DNA of 64,000 nucleotides from Elysia chlorotica (lineage: Eukaryota; Mollusca; Gastropoda; Plakobranchidae). Below are positions 27,797-45,206 of the stretch, in pieces; position 1 is the first letter of the stretch; every line of letters starts with the position of its first letter. The stretch lies in assembly GCA_003991915.1 (NCBI GenBank), contig RQTK01000326.1:209420-273419 (forward strand), given 5' to 3'. Made by a program: the position numbers and the translations under genes. The notes beneath the pieces are model-generated. The model did no database searches. It was not told the DNA's origin and saw only the letters and a program-made list of their open reading frames with translations.

Positions 27797-28459
27797 TCTG
27801 TGAAATGGATGCTTGCCACACTGGGAACTATGGGGAGAAACACCATTCAAAAATAGGTTCGAGTTTCCTGATGCTGACAAAACTTAATCTAAATTATCTA
27901 AACAAATGTTGAAAATATTATTTTTGATACATTCACATAATGGTTTACAAAAACGTGTTCACGTACTTGTACTTTCAATTGGATTACGCTAGGCCTGCTT
28001 AAGTTTTTTTTTTTTTTTTTTTAAAGCAAACATGAATATTCAGCATGATTTGGTAAATTAAGTTACATTTACCTCTAATATTAATGTGCTCTAATCAAGG
28101 GCTCTTTCAAAACATAATTAATATTTACGAGCATAAAAGTAAAACTTGTGTGTGCCTGTCTCGGAACAACACTAACTTACCTAGATCAAATCCTGAATGG
28201 GTATGCTTCTAAAAATACTCGACATCTTTAATATTTTCAAATTAGATAGACCATTATATACTTGAATCAATGCCGACTGATTGTTGGATTTAAAAAATTA
28301 AATAAACAGGTGTTACGACTCATTGAAAAATAGACACTTTTAAATCCGTCACAATGTGTACTTTTGAATGATGAAATAATGCTGTAACTACAATGATTGG
28401 ATGGCTAGTTTTTTGAAGAGAAAATGGAGGTTTATAGTCTGTTTCAGAAAAAAGTGATA

Positions 28460-28718
28460 TTTAAAGTATAACCCTTTCTTTCTTTAAAAGTCTAACCATT
28501 TTCATTCAAGAAATAATGATATTCTGACATATATGAATTTTGAAAGTAGGCCACCCGCTGTTTTTTTTTTTTTTTCGTGTATAGCAATGAGTCTTTCAGA
28601 CAAAGAAGTAATGAAGCTTAACCCCGTTTTATACATACTAACAATGTGTGACGATTTCTTCGCAACATTGTCCGATAACTTTCCCCTTCGTCGTCCTTGT
28701 TTATTTTCTCTCACGTAC
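28460..28718 (+). repeat. 259-bp segment, copy 2 of an identical pair
   Basis: Every base I compared matches copy 1, 922 bp upstream. The bases just before it (CTGTTTCAGAAAAAAGTGATAT) also occur at 26599, so the junction is a patchwork of sequence found elsewhere nearby. Either a very recent duplication or an assembly join. Confidence 0.95.
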
Positions 28719-28880
28719 GCCCCCACCCCACCCCCTCTCCAAACTCCATTCTCTTACCAATATATCATTCCACATCCCAATGCAGACTCCAATTACGCTT
28801 CACGATCTTCTTAAGGGAGTAGCAAAACGCTGGAGAAGGGAAACATGCGATTATTACATGGATTAGTACATGTTATTTAC

Positions 28881-29100
<220 letters not shown>

Positions 29101-29280
29101 AATAGTATTGGTACATGTATAATAAAATTAACTATAACATTGACAATAAGACATGTTCTGAGAGGTATATATCTTGCAAGATTTAATGTTATAGACTTAT
29201 GCCTATTGGCGTACTCAATCCCAATCCATCCTTCTTCACCAGTTATTAATTAATAATGGTCTGAACCGAATGCGTTTATA

Positions 29281-33877
<4,597 letters not shown>

Positions 33878-34689
33878 AGCGATGGGTAGGCCTAATTATC
33901 GAACAAGTGCTGGGCTTGCTACTGTCTTCTTTAATAAGATTTCGATCTTAGGTTCAGATATAAAGCCTTAGTTTGAAGTTCAAGCGCTGGGCTTGCTTTG
34001 GTCTTCTACAGTGAAATCTTAGATTTAGATCTACAGCCAACAACTGAAGCCTATGCTTGATATCTGATGAAACTTACTTTACTTTTGCATTGTTGTGGGC
34101 GTTATGCTGAAATCCTTCTAAAGGGAATTCTTATGGTTTTGATTGTCCATTTATTATATTTTCCAACAGATGTTTTTATACGCTCACTGTACAGATAGAC
34201 TAACTATTTACCGCTAGATCATTAAAAATGTTCAAAAGATCGCTCTAGCATTAAAAAAGTGCAAGGCGAAATGTTCAGACTAGATCACTTGCAAGTGACA
34301 TGTCCATACGAAACATCATTACAATTCCTACAGAAGGTTATTTTTCTGTACCAACTGTAATAATGCCGTTCTAAAAAATGTAGCATCAGCTGTTATTCTT
34401 ACGACCCAAACAGCAATTCTAGTGCGCGTATCTAACTTCAGATGCATTATCTAGATCTAGATTCTAGAATATAGATCTGGATCTGGATCTAGATCTAGAT
34501 TCATATTATTAATTGTTCTCATCGAATAGATTTATACGTATTTTAGATGTCATGTGGAATACAAAATGATTAGTATGTCAGATTATGTTTTAATATGTTA
34601 GAGACACTTTTGTAGTATAAAAAACAAAAATGGAAATGAAGGAAGAAAAAGGATGTTTTCTGAATGTCTGCGTTTATAGGTTTGAATAA

Positions 34690-35345
34690 ACGAAAAAAAG
34701 CCCGACAAAAATGATGACCAAATAAATAAACGGGAAATTGGGACTAAAATCTATGGGGAAAACTGATGTGAAAGATCTAAGCTGAGAGTAAGCTAGAGAG
34801 AGAAACCCTGCTTATTGCTCTCACCGTTGAAAACATTGCTAGTAGTATGGTAATAAACAATACGAATGCAATAACAGGGGTCTACTCGGTATGAAAAAAA
34901 CAACAACAATAAATAAAAAGTGTGTGTATTTGGTAGAAAAAAAGTTTAGGGGGAGGGGTTGAAGGCATTTATTTTTTTTAAACATTGAAACAACGAAGTT
35001 TTCCATAAACGGTCATACTACCTAAGGAATAGATGTATTGCATAAATTAATTTGTAGTAAAAGAAAACGTAATAAATTAAATTGTCGTAAAACTTCTTAG
35101 ACGTATGTCCATACGTTACGGAGAGTTGTAAACTTACCACAGCGTTACTGCTTCTGATGATAGGTTTCGCAAAACTTATCATCAGACAGTTCTATTTTTA
35201 TGCCTTATGATTTAGAATGTTTTAGTAACAATGTGGACGATTATAAAACAAGGGACCATACTTACAACGTTGCGGTAACCTACGACTCGTCGTAAGAATA
35301 TGAGGATAAGTAGGCTTACGGCGCGACGTACAAAATATGAGGATA
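34690..35345 (+). repeat. Large direct repeat, copy 1
   Basis: Shares long near-identical blocks with 35680-36292: ATGATGACCAAATAAATAAA, GATCTAAGCTGAGAGTAAGC, GTCCATACGTTACGGAGAGT and TTACAACGTTGCGGTAACCT. It contains perfect short hairpins, ACGTATG/CATACGT and TCTGATGATA/TATCATCAGA. Confidence 0.92.
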
Positions 35346-35670
35346 AGAAGGCTTACGGCGCGTAAGAATATGAGGATAAGAAGGCTTACGGCGACGTAAG
35401 AATATGAGGATAAGAAGGCTTACGGCGAGTCGTAAGAATATGAGGATAAGAAGGCTTACGGCGCGTAAGAATATGAGGATAAGAAGGCTTACGGCGAGTC
35501 GTAAGAATATGAGAATAAGAAGGCTTACGACGAGTCGTAAGAATATGAGATAAGAAGGCTTACGGCTAGTCGTAAGAATATGAGGATAAGAAGGCTTACG
35601 GCTAGTCGTAAGAATATGAGGATAAGAAGGCTTACGGCGAGTCGTAAGAATATGAGAATAAGAAGGCTTA
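35286..35670 (+). repeat. 33-38 bp minisatellite with inverted CTTACGRC/GTCGTAAG arms
   Basis: About ten units of GTAAGAATATGAGGATAAGA + AGGCTTACGGCGAGTC. Neighbouring units can form hairpins because CTTACG and CGTAAG face each other. A single related unit lies at 55270-55340. Confidence 0.93.
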
Positions 35671-35679
35671 ATTGATAAA

Positions 35680-36292
35680 GCGAAAAGAAGCTCGACAAAA
35701 ATGATGACCAAATAAATAAACGGGAAATTGGGACTAAAATCTATGGGGAAAACTGATGTGAAAGATCTAAGCTGAGAGTAAGCTAGAGAGAGAAACCCTG
35801 CTTATTGCTCCCGACCCGCTAAAAACATTGCTAAATCTAGTATGGTAGTAAACAATACTAATGCAATAATACGGGCCTAACCAATAACAAAAAGTGTGCG
35901 TATGTAGTACAAAAAAACAGCGAAGTTTTCCCTAAACTGTCATACTACCTAAGAAATAGATATATTGCATAAATTAATTTGTCGTAAAAAAAAACAACAA
36001 CGTAATAAATTAAATTGTCGTAAAACTTCTTACACGTATGTCCATACGTTACGGAGAGTTGTAAACTTACCACAGCGTTACTGCTTCTGATGATAGGTTT
36101 CGCAAAACTTATCATCAGACAGTTCTATTTTTATGCCTTATGATTTAGAATGTTTTAGTAACAATGTGGACGATTATAAAACAAGGGACCATACTTACAA
36201 CGTTGCGGTAACCTACGACTCATCGTAAGAATAATATTATGAGGATAAGTAGACTTGCGGCGCGACGTACAAAATATGAGGATAAGAAGGCT
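35680..36292 (+). repeat. Large direct repeat, copy 2
   Basis: Second copy, about 990 bp downstream of copy 1, with small indels and ending in one or two minisatellite units. After it, GACGACATTGTACTTAC matches a motif after the related unit at 55340, suggesting a shared element end. Confidence 0.9.
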
Positions 36293-38009
36293 TACGGCTA
36301 GTCGTCAGCCAAGACGACATTGTACTTACGTCCTCACGGACCCAAATGCAGCCATCTCTCTTAATTTTCTAGTAACTGATTGTAAGAGGCATAACTCAGT
36401 ATTCATTAAACATCTTAAAGTAATAATAGAGTTGCTTTTCTTAGATTACTCGTACCAAGACCATCACCACAATACCTCGTTCATCACACAAACATTTACA
36501 ATACTTCTTAATGCTTCATGCAATTTTTCCTTTTTTTTTCTTACGAAAAGTAAAGTAAAAAACAATTAAAATTACATCATGTTCTCAAGATCGTTTGCCG
36601 TGTTAACTATTACAGATTATTAAGAGCTTTACTTACAGTGCTTGAAATAGTTGTTCCCATTGAATAGTCATAGTAATTATCACATGATAGACCATCCTCT
36701 CACACTAGAAATAAAAATATGAAAATAAATTAACAATTAAACGTCAGAGCAGAAAAGTTTTTTTAAGACCATGCAACACAAGAAATAATTATTAGTTTCA
36801 CATAAATTGCCGTCTCAAAAAACTAGTACAACCACTAGACACGAGGCGCACACCCACACCTCAAATCAAAAAGTATGCAGCCTGTAACGTTCAGCGTCCA
36901 ATTGTTAAATCCTGGTAACTTTATCTGAGAAAACGCCTTCACCAAAGTCATCCTGAGTTTTCAAGGAAAAGGTAGAGAAATTAAACTCCCGTATAATACA
37001 TACTAGTTCCTCTAGCATTGCTGAGGTAGAATAACTTGCCTAGTCACGATAAACACATTGACAAGACATAGTCTACGACTAGAGTAAAACTTGTAAGTTT
37101 ACTCATATATGATTTTATTTTTTGTAATACGACATAAAAACCAACTAGGAATATATAATTATATGATTTTATTATTTGTAATACGACATAAAAACCAACT
37201 AGGGCCACCTACCGCTCCGCTGCAAAGTTCATCGTAAATCTAATCAAAAATAAAGTTGTTCTTTCTTTATCGCTTGAAGAAAAGAAAAAAATCAGCTAAG
37301 GGAAAAAACTGGGAAGAAAACAATTTTTCACGACCCCTATTAAAATAAAGTCTCCTCTCTTTTGAGAGAATCATATACGTATGTTGTGATTGTAAAAAGC
37401 GAATAAGCAAAGATAATGCTAGGTTATAGATGTCTTTTTTTCACCAGTGCCGTCTTTAGCATCACAAAAACCCATGTGTGGATTACCACAGAAAAGTGGA
37501 TCTTTGCATCATTTGCAAAGTGTTAGGTCGAGTGTCACGAATTTTTTAGAATAACATTATTATTATTCCATAGCAAGAAGGCTCTTGTTCGATGTTTTTG
37601 CAATTCTAGGGGCTTCCTTTCCAGGGCGATGAGAGGCGATGTAGAACTGGTCGGCAAAGCGGCGTTTTATTGGCCAGAAAGCTTTAACTCGTATTTCATT
37701 CTTGCTGTATGCATCGAGTCGGCCCAATTCGTTTACATAGGTTAAAGAAATTGTCCGCCCATCTATGGCAGCGATCTGAGCCAAATTGGCAGCTTTATGC
37801 ACGGTCTATGATGGCGCTGATAAAAGCAGGAACTTAGCCCGACGGCGATCGAGGGACGAGAAATTAAAATGGAGATTCAGAGAGAAACCAGGGAGGGGGC
37901 ACAGTAGAGAGGTATATGGAAGGAGGAGGGTGTACAGAGAGGCAGAGAAGACACAGAAGTAGTGGTTGAAAATGGGAAGAGGGAAAGCGAGATAGATACA
38001 TAAAGAACA

Positions 38010-38223
38010 AGAGAGAAACGGAGAGAGATAAAGAGATAGATAGAAAGAGAGAGGCAGACAGACAGGCAGACAGACAAAAAGAAAGGGAAACAGACAAACA
38101 GATAGACAGAAAGAGATGGAAGAGAGACAGAGACAGAGAGAAGCAAAGACAGACAGACATAGATAGACAGATAACTTGATAGAGAGAGACAGAGAGAGAG
38201 AGAGAGACAAAGGGAAAGAAAAA

Positions 38224-38317
<94 letters not shown>

Positions 38318-38400
38318 CAGAGACAGACAGACAGACAGAGAGAGAGACAGACAGAGACAGACAGACAGACAAGAGATAGTGGACAGACAGACAAAAAGCA
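38010..38400. repeat. GA-rich / (GACA)n low-complexity block
   Basis: Long GA run at 38227-38299 flanked by GACA-type repeats. The three overlapping Ser/Leu/Cys-rich minus-strand frames up to 256 codons are products of this repeat. Confidence 0.95.
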
Positions 38401-39098
38401 GACATATAGAAGCACTGGAGATAGCGACATAGACATTATTATTATGTGAGACTGACAGATATTGAGACAAACGTACAGCATGAAATAAAACATTCAAACT
38501 TCCTGACCGTGTAGGATTCCTCAGGGAAACCTGGGAGGCGTTAAACCCATATATGAGGAGAGTCTCTCTCCCTCTCTCTGTAGAGAATTGCCAGGAAATG
38601 CAATGACGGTTGTGGAATCTCTCCCTTTCATAAAGGCCTGCAAGCATCAGAATCTAGATCTATCTAGACTCAACACTATATCTCCATCTACTTTCAACCA
38701 CAGAGACTGGGATACCCTGGCCGCATCATTGCCATCTAAATGAAATGGAATCATGTGACTTCCTGTCTGAGATCCCCGCATTGTCTCCGGCGGTATTGGT
38801 AGCACAAAAAGATTGGCGTTTGTAAAGAATACGCTTATGTTCATTGTATCCAGACCACAAACTCGTTAGAATCGATCGGAAATGAGGGTGTTGATAACGT
38901 GTGCGATATTTTAAGCCCGTCGGCGACCGGCGTATCTCGTTCATACACGGCTGGTCATGCCTTCTCGTCGCCTTCTCGTTTCATTTCCGCCTCTTATTCA
39001 GCTCTGAGGAAATAACAATAAGGGGAACCTATTCAGATAAAAACCCCACAAAAAATCAAGAGAAGAGTTACTGATACGATACATCGAAAGCAAGCTGA

Positions 39099-39205
39099 GG
39101 CGCGACAGCTCAGTCGGTAGACAGTATGTTTTGCAGGGTTCGAATCCTATCGGGCCGTCTTTTTGCCTGCTTGTTGAGTCGGTGTCAGTTACGAAAGTTT
39201 TTTTT
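39099..39205 (+). mobile_element. SINE head, 3'-truncated
   Basis: tRNA-like head with a good A box (CAGCTCAGTCGGTAGACAGT) and B box (GGGTTCGAATCC), followed by TTGTTGAGTCGGTGTCAGTT, which matches the SINE body. The rest of the body is missing. Not a functional tRNA because the two boxes are not followed by proper stems. Confidence 0.65.
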
Positions 39206-39497
39206 TTTTAACTCATGTGAACTATTTACTGAATGACTATCACACGTTTCTAGCCGAGATTATCATCTCGTCTCACAAGTCGGTTTTTTACTCTACCGGA
39301 AGCCAGACAGTAGACATTAGAGAGTCTTACGCTCGCACACAGATATCGCGAAAAGTGCAGTGCTCTTCAGGGGAATATACCGTCTTGTTGTTAGATCAAT
39401 GAGAAGTATAAGAAAACTGGATGGAGGATATAATACAGCTCAGGGATCGGCACCAGGTAACCGGGGAGGGAAGGGGGGGGGGCGGTGGCCTTTTAGT

Positions 39498-39740
39498 TTG
39501 ACCGGCTGAGACAGGAGTCATTGTATCCCCGTCCTGTCTTGTATGTGACAGCACATAATTATAATTGTCAGACATCCGTCTTGGGTCCCGTCCACAATAT
39601 AATATATAAATTATCGTGCTGATGTTGAACGTTAAACCAACTCAAATACAACTCGAACACATCAGATATCATTGTCAGACTACAGTCTGTGGATCCGTCC
39701 ACAAGATGGTCTAAATAATTATGCTCACAGGGCGTTAAAA
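39498..39740 (+). mobile_element. SINE 3' part followed by a second diverged tail
   Basis: GACCGGCTGAGACAGGAGTC to GTTAAACCAACTC (39498-39642) is a family body and tail. A second, older copy follows: ATTGTCAGACTACAGTC, GTCCACAAGATGG, GGGCGTTAAA, up to about 39737. Confidence 0.85.
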
Positions 39741-40462
39741 AGTGACTAACCTACTATGCCAAATCTGCAAGAATGCTAGGAAACCAGATTCGTTCACTAT
39801 CCAGTCCATTAGTAACACCATAAGCTTCATGTGATGAATTTTATGAACGTGAAAGATTGGCGTAGTTAACGGTTATGTAACATTGTTTGCTTTGTTTTGT
39901 TTTTGAACAGAGCCCGATTTTATAGCAGATATAAACGTTTTTTTTTCTAAGAATATGGAACGTGATTTCACAAAAAAGTTGTCTTACTTTGTTGGAGGGC
40001 ATGAGTCATGTTCAACAAGCAAAAAACTCAGGGTGTCTTTTCGTAGTAAATATTTAATTTTTTTTATATTTTTGCTCGTTTAATATCTGTAACAAAGTGA
40101 ATGAAATAAGCTTTTGTGAATTCTAATCTCACATTTCCAATGAACTCTATTATATATTTTAACTTTATACAAAATTCAAAGCAGACGCTCTATGCGGCAT
40201 TAATTCTTTCTTCAAAAAAAAAAAAACAACAACACACAACATAAACCTGTTTACCTCCTATTTTGTATTCTATCACTCAGTCAACGTTTACTGTTCTATG
40301 TAAATATATCTTTATGTTGACACGAAGTGAAGCTAAAATTTAATACAAAACGGATATGTATCAATGTTGCAAAAGAAGCACGGAAGACTTGGCATAAGAT
40401 TATGTGGTAAAATGTATATAGGGTGTTCCTCTTTCTATGCCTTCTCTGTCGTTCCACCAGCC

Positions 40463-40466
40463 TGCC

Positions 40467-40511
<45 letters not shown>

Positions 40512-40685
40512 GACTGTCTGTCTGCCTTTCTACCTGTTTGTCTACCTATGTCTACCTACCTGCCTCCCCCCTTTGTTTTTTTCTCTCTCTCATCCCCTCT
40601 CTGTGTCTGTCTCTCTGTGTCTATGTCTATCTGCCTGTCTGTCTCATTCTTTGTCCTTTGTCTGTCTGTCTGTCTGTCCTCCCCC

Positions 40686-40736
<51 letters not shown>

Positions 40737-40767
40737 TTTTCTCTCTCTCTTTCTCTCTCTCTATCTT

Positions 40768-40798
<31 letters not shown>

Positions 40799-40830
40799 AT
40801 CTTTCTCTCTCTCTCTTTATCTCATTGCCA
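40463..40830. repeat. (CTGT)n and (CT)n compound block
   Basis: CTGT run, irregular CT-rich middle, then long CT tract. The 130-144 codon Ser/Leu/Cys frames here are repeat artefacts. Confidence 0.95.
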
Positions 40831-41039
40831 ATATAATCAGGCGGTCCACCCCAATAGTAGGTCCACATTAACTATACACGTAGACTTTGCAGCTAATTAC
40901 TACCTTTATCTTTACGTAAAGTTTACTATGTCTAATATGTCTCAACTTATATAACTGTACCCTCTCTCCCCGCCCCCCCCCCCGGAAAAAAACAACAATA
41001 ACAAAACAACAAAGGAAAACAGCCAAAAATAAAACGCCA

Positions 41040-41340
41040 ACAAAATTCTGCGCCTTCCCTCATGGCCAACATGCTCACGTCCCCGGCGCAGAATCCCCGA
41101 ACCTAAGCTCTCCATGCAGCGCGCATCAAAGCTCGACGCTCTGGGGAAAGGCGCCTTTAAATGCAATAATTTGAGGACACTCCCACTGCATGTTATTCAG
41201 CGTTATGGCTTTGTAGGGCAACTCGGGGCGCGTGTGGGGACTACAAAGCAGGGCTGGGGCGGAGATAGAGGGTTAGAGGGTGCCTCCCAAGATGTCCTAT
41301 TCCCAGCTCGAGTGGGAATAAGGACCTGGGCCTGCCCGAA
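41040..41340. promoter_or_regulatory. GC-richer patch, possible regulatory element
   Basis: Distinctly GC-richer, complex sequence between repeat blocks, with CGGCGCAGAATCC, CAGCGCGCATCAAAGC and GCCTTTAAATGCAATAATTT. No coding signature seen. Suggestion rests on composition alone. Confidence 0.3.
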
Positions 41341-41365
41341 TCAAAAGAAAACACTATGTAGGGAG

Positions 41366-41448
41366 GTGGAGAGGGAGAGAAAGAGGTGGAGAGAGAGAGG
41401 GTGAGAAGAAATAGAGAGAGGGAGAAATACACAAAGAGAGAGATAGAG

Positions 41449-41490
<42 letters not shown>

Positions 41491-41538
41491 AGAGAGAGAG
41501 AAAGAGAGAAAGGCAAAGATAAAGAGAGAGAGAAAGAC

Positions 41539-41583
<45 letters not shown>

Positions 41584-41588
41584 CAGGC

Positions 41589-41623
<35 letters not shown>

Positions 41624-41630
41624 GAGAAGG
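41366..41630. repeat. GA-rich / (GACA)n block
   Basis: GA tracts ending in an (AGAC)n run at 41583-41622, at the left edge of a duplicated segment. Confidence 0.95.
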
Positions 41631-41965
41631 ATATATATGAAGAGGCTAGAATTGAATTGAAATGGATGCAGGGTTTTACAGCTATGGCATGAACGAGAAC
41701 ATTGTGAGGAATATTGAGTAAATCAGGAACAGACTGCCTTAAACATCAGCTGCAAAAAGCGCCTGGACATCTGTTTAGCTTTTATGACGCCAGGAAGGAG
41801 ATAGCTTAGAAATAAAAAAAAAATCTAAAATCACCCCTTTAAGTATTTGTTAATGAGCGGTTAGCGATTTTCTTCCCTTTGTGTTTAAACTTTAATTCAG
41901 AAATCAAAATTAGAAAATACGATATTTTACACAACACATGTAAGGACTGTAAAAGGACATGCAAA
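41583..41965 (+). repeat. Direct repeat, copy 1
   Basis: From the (AGAC)n run through TATATATGAAGAGGCTAGAA, GATGCAGGGTTTTACAGCTA, AATCACCCCTTTAAGTATT to GATATTTTACACA. Matches 42869-43175 with scattered differences and an indel. Confidence 0.92.
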
Positions 41966-42292
41966 AATAAAACAAAATACCAATCCATGTTACTCTCATA
42001 ACTATTATTATGGAGTTTCATATGCATATCTGACCTAGAAAAAATCATTTTTATTTATTTATTTATTTATTTATGTATTAATTTTTGTTTTGCTTGATGA
42101 CCGAGTCAAGATATCAGAAACCTTGCCGTAACGACGCACATAGCAAAAACAAGGACGGCAGATAAGGTTTTATGTACCGGCCTCCAATTATAGCTCTATC
42201 CTAGAATTACGGAACCAATGAGCTTTCAGAACGCCCCGTGCCTACGTGGCGCAATTTTCATTCACTTTCCGTAGAATGGATCACAAAGGCTA

Positions 42293-42294
42293 TC

Positions 42295-42372
<78 letters not shown>

Positions 42373-42373
42373 T
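42293..42373. repeat. (ATCT)n microsatellite
   Basis: Twenty nearly pure tetranucleotide units. Confidence 0.98.
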
Positions 42374-42862
42374 TAACTTGTGACTGCAGTCGAAGATTGG
42401 CTATGACATCTTTCTCCCTGTCTTCCATTTTTCCACGGCATTCCCGTGTCTTGTTAAAGTTGTTATTATATATGTTGTTATAATGAATGTTGACGGTTTC
42501 AACATCCTGAATCCATCTTTACAGGTAGTATTTCCCTTTCTTGCTCACTAGTCACTAAATAGTCACTCTCTGTTACTACAATATTGAAAAATGACTGTAG
42601 ATCTCGTTCAGATCAAACAATTAGAGCTGTTTCATATGCATACCTGATTTTGTTTATATTTTCTCAATTAAGCTTTATGCCTGAGCTGTCATTTATATTC
42701 CTTATCATTGTTTCGCTATATAATAGAAAGTCTTATAATAGTGGACAAACAATAAAGAGAGGGGCAATAATGGACCGTTTAAAGTTTTCTGGGCTATGAA
42801 ATGAGTGGCTTGCCATGATCACCTATGTCTGCTCTTGATCCGTTGGAAAGAGAGAGAGAGAT

Positions 42863-42868
<6 letters not shown>

Positions 42869-42909
<41 letters not shown>

Positions 42910-43205
42910 AGGACATATATGAAGAGGCTAGAATTGAAATGGATGCAGGGTTTTACAGCTATGGCATCATTGTGAGGAATATTGAGTAAATCAGGAACAT
43001 ACTGCTTTAAACATCAGCTGTAAAAAGCACCTAGACGCCTCGGTAGCTTACGAATAAAAAACAAATCTAAAATCACCCCTTTAAGTATTGGTTAATGAGC
43101 GGTTAGCGATTTTCTTTCCTTTGTGCTTAAACTTAAATTCAGAAATGAAAATTAGAAAATAAGATATTTTACACATGTGAGCATATGCAAAAATAAAACA
43201 AAACA
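42869..43205 (+). repeat. Direct repeat, copy 2
   Basis: Second copy, about 1.28 kb downstream of copy 1. The duplication starts inside an (AGAC)n run in both copies, which suggests microsatellite-mediated duplication. Confidence 0.92.
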
Positions 43206-43424
43206 CCAATATTTTGTTCTCGATTTACTTTTTTTTCCGAGTTACCAGCTTGATATACTTTGACTTTAACAGTCCATCTGTGTAACGATGTGGTGATACT
43301 TTTTAGGAGGAAATTTCATCCTGCAAATTAATTAGAAAAAAAAACTAATTATTCAAATATTATATTTTAATATGGAAATAGCTAACAAAATATACATTCT
43401 AACGTAGCCAAACTTGAGTACGCA

Positions 43425-43928
43425 GTGGAAACTTCGAAGCTTATTCGAATCAAGAAACTGAAACATCTGAGAAATCTTTTAATAACAGACAAACATCTTG
43501 ACAGGAACCAGATCTACATAACTAAAGAGGTTTCAATAAATGGCAAAACTATTCCTTGGTATATTCAAATTAGGCACTTATTTGGATCAAACGAAAATTT
43601 TTGTAGAACGCTTAGCTCTAACACTTTACACCTTCCCCCCTTTCTAAACTATTGCATCGTAATGAAGTTTGTGTTATACAAGTTCAAGAGAATTCTAATC
43701 TTGGTCACAGATGGTCCGTCTCAGAATGTTAAGGCTAGTAAAAATCCAGTCGACATAATCTGCATACAAAAAGCAGTAACTCTGATGCATAATTCTACGC
43801 AAAAAGCTCCCTTTCAAAAAGAAGACAAACAGAGCAAAAATTATAAACGGAATGCTAGGATTGGTTGCTACCTAATGAGAACAGGAATAACCTTTTATTT
43901 GTTAAACCGTCGAAGAGGTCTGGTGTAA
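43425..43928 (+). CDS. Unassigned 167-codon open frame, doubtful
   Basis: Open frame without low complexity, rich in Lys, Ile, Asn and Arg (for example TKEVSINGKTIPWYIQIRHL). It starts at GTG with no ATG near the beginning, and I recognise no domain, signal peptide or membrane segment. No splice site or promoter argues for it. Length is unusual for AT-rich DNA, so it may be a fragment of an old element or chance. Confidence 0.15.
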   Translation: METSKLIRIKKLKHLRNLLITDKHLDRNQIYITKEVSINGKTIPWYIQIRHLFGSNENFCRTLSSNTLHLPPFLNYCIVMKFVLYKFKRILILVTDGPSQNVKASKNPVDIICIQKAVTLMHNSTQKAPFQKEDKQSKNYKRNARIGCYLMRTGITFYLLNRRRGLV

Positions 43929-44039
43929 ATTTTGTCGATATTTTAGGAATCGTTAACATAGTTCTATTTTTTATGTTAAGCGGCTATTCGTAAATTTGGT
44001 TAGGAATATAGAGGATATTACAAAAAAAAACAATTAAAC

Positions 44040-44064
44040 AAAAAAACCCAACCACAACAACAAT

Positions 44065-44162
<98 letters not shown>

Positions 44163-44178
44163 CCACAGCAGCAGCAGT
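44040..44178. repeat. (AAC)n microsatellite
   Basis: About 40 CAA units ending in CAGCAGCAG. Confidence 0.97.
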
Positions 44179-44846
44179 AAAAACACGATACAATAGTTTG
44201 TTATAAATGTATTGCAATTTCTGTGCAAAGAAGCAGCATTATTAATTAAAATCAATAGAATACCACGCGATATAATAAACTTTTTGAATGTTTCGTTTTG
44301 CTTGTTTTTTTATGTTTTGTTTTGTATTTAACCCAACATCCGATCTAACATCTCCTCCGACTTTTCTTTTTTTTTTCTAGGACTGTAATTTCTCAATCTG
44401 TACCGTTTAAATATTTGCCTTTCTGTATTTTTAAGTTAATGTTTCCCTCTATCTCTCTGTCTCTCATTATTTCTCTCTTAACGCTCATGTCTCCCCTCTC
44501 ACCCCTCTCTTCATCTCTCTCTCTCCCTTTCTCTCTCTGGCTCTTTGACACTAAACGGTCATGTCCCAATCTCCCCCTCTTTACCTCTCTCTCTACCATT
44601 CTCTTCATCCTCCATTCTGACATATACCTATTCAATGGTTATTTTGTTGCTGTTTTCCCTTTAACTTAATTTTAAAGATGTAAATGTCAACTCATCCATT
44701 TAAGAAAGTCAACCATAAAACGCTGGTCATTATCTTAGAACGCAAGTGAGCTGAGTTTTTAGCTATCTCTTTTCCTTCAAAGAAATCAATATCCTAAGCG
44801 CATTGTTGTTTTTACGATGGTATTGTTTTACGATTCTCTGCCTAAG

Positions 44847-44847
<1 letters not shown>

Positions 44848-44924
<77 letters not shown>

Positions 44925-44940
44925 TCTCCCACTCTCTCTC

Positions 44941-44985
<45 letters not shown>
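44848..44985. repeat. (CT)n microsatellite
   Basis: Long CT tract with short CCC interruptions. Another CT-rich stretch lies at 44446-44600. Confidence 0.97.
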
Positions 44986-44986
<1 letters not shown>

Positions 44987-45206
44987 GCTTTAATGATTTA
45001 GCAACTGACAGTTTACAAATCAACTTAGTTGACAAAAATCTTTTCTTTGCTCTTTTTGGGTATCTTATAATAGACGTTGAAAATGATTTATAGAAAAGTA
45101 AAACAAAAATATACACAATGCTTATGTCTCCACATAACAAAATAATTGGTCTCAATAAACGTTGATTGAAAATAATAATCATTAATCATAACAACACTTG
45201 CATAGT

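Noticed and set aside
37563-37802. 79-codon minus-strand frame with ordinary composition
   Set aside because: No ATG context, domain or splice logic that ties it to a gene; recognised family none. Left out as unsupported.
37806-38647. Overlapping minus-strand frames of 199-256 codons rich in Ser, Leu and Cys
   Set aside because: They are translations of GA/GACA repeats, open in three frames at once; no gene signal.
39099-39160. Possible functional tRNA gene
   Set aside because: A and B boxes are present but the stems do not close, and SINE body sequence follows directly.
41114-41404. 96-codon plus-strand frame in a GC-richer patch
   Set aside because: Runs into GA repeat, no domain or splice support; the patch is better described as possible regulatory DNA.
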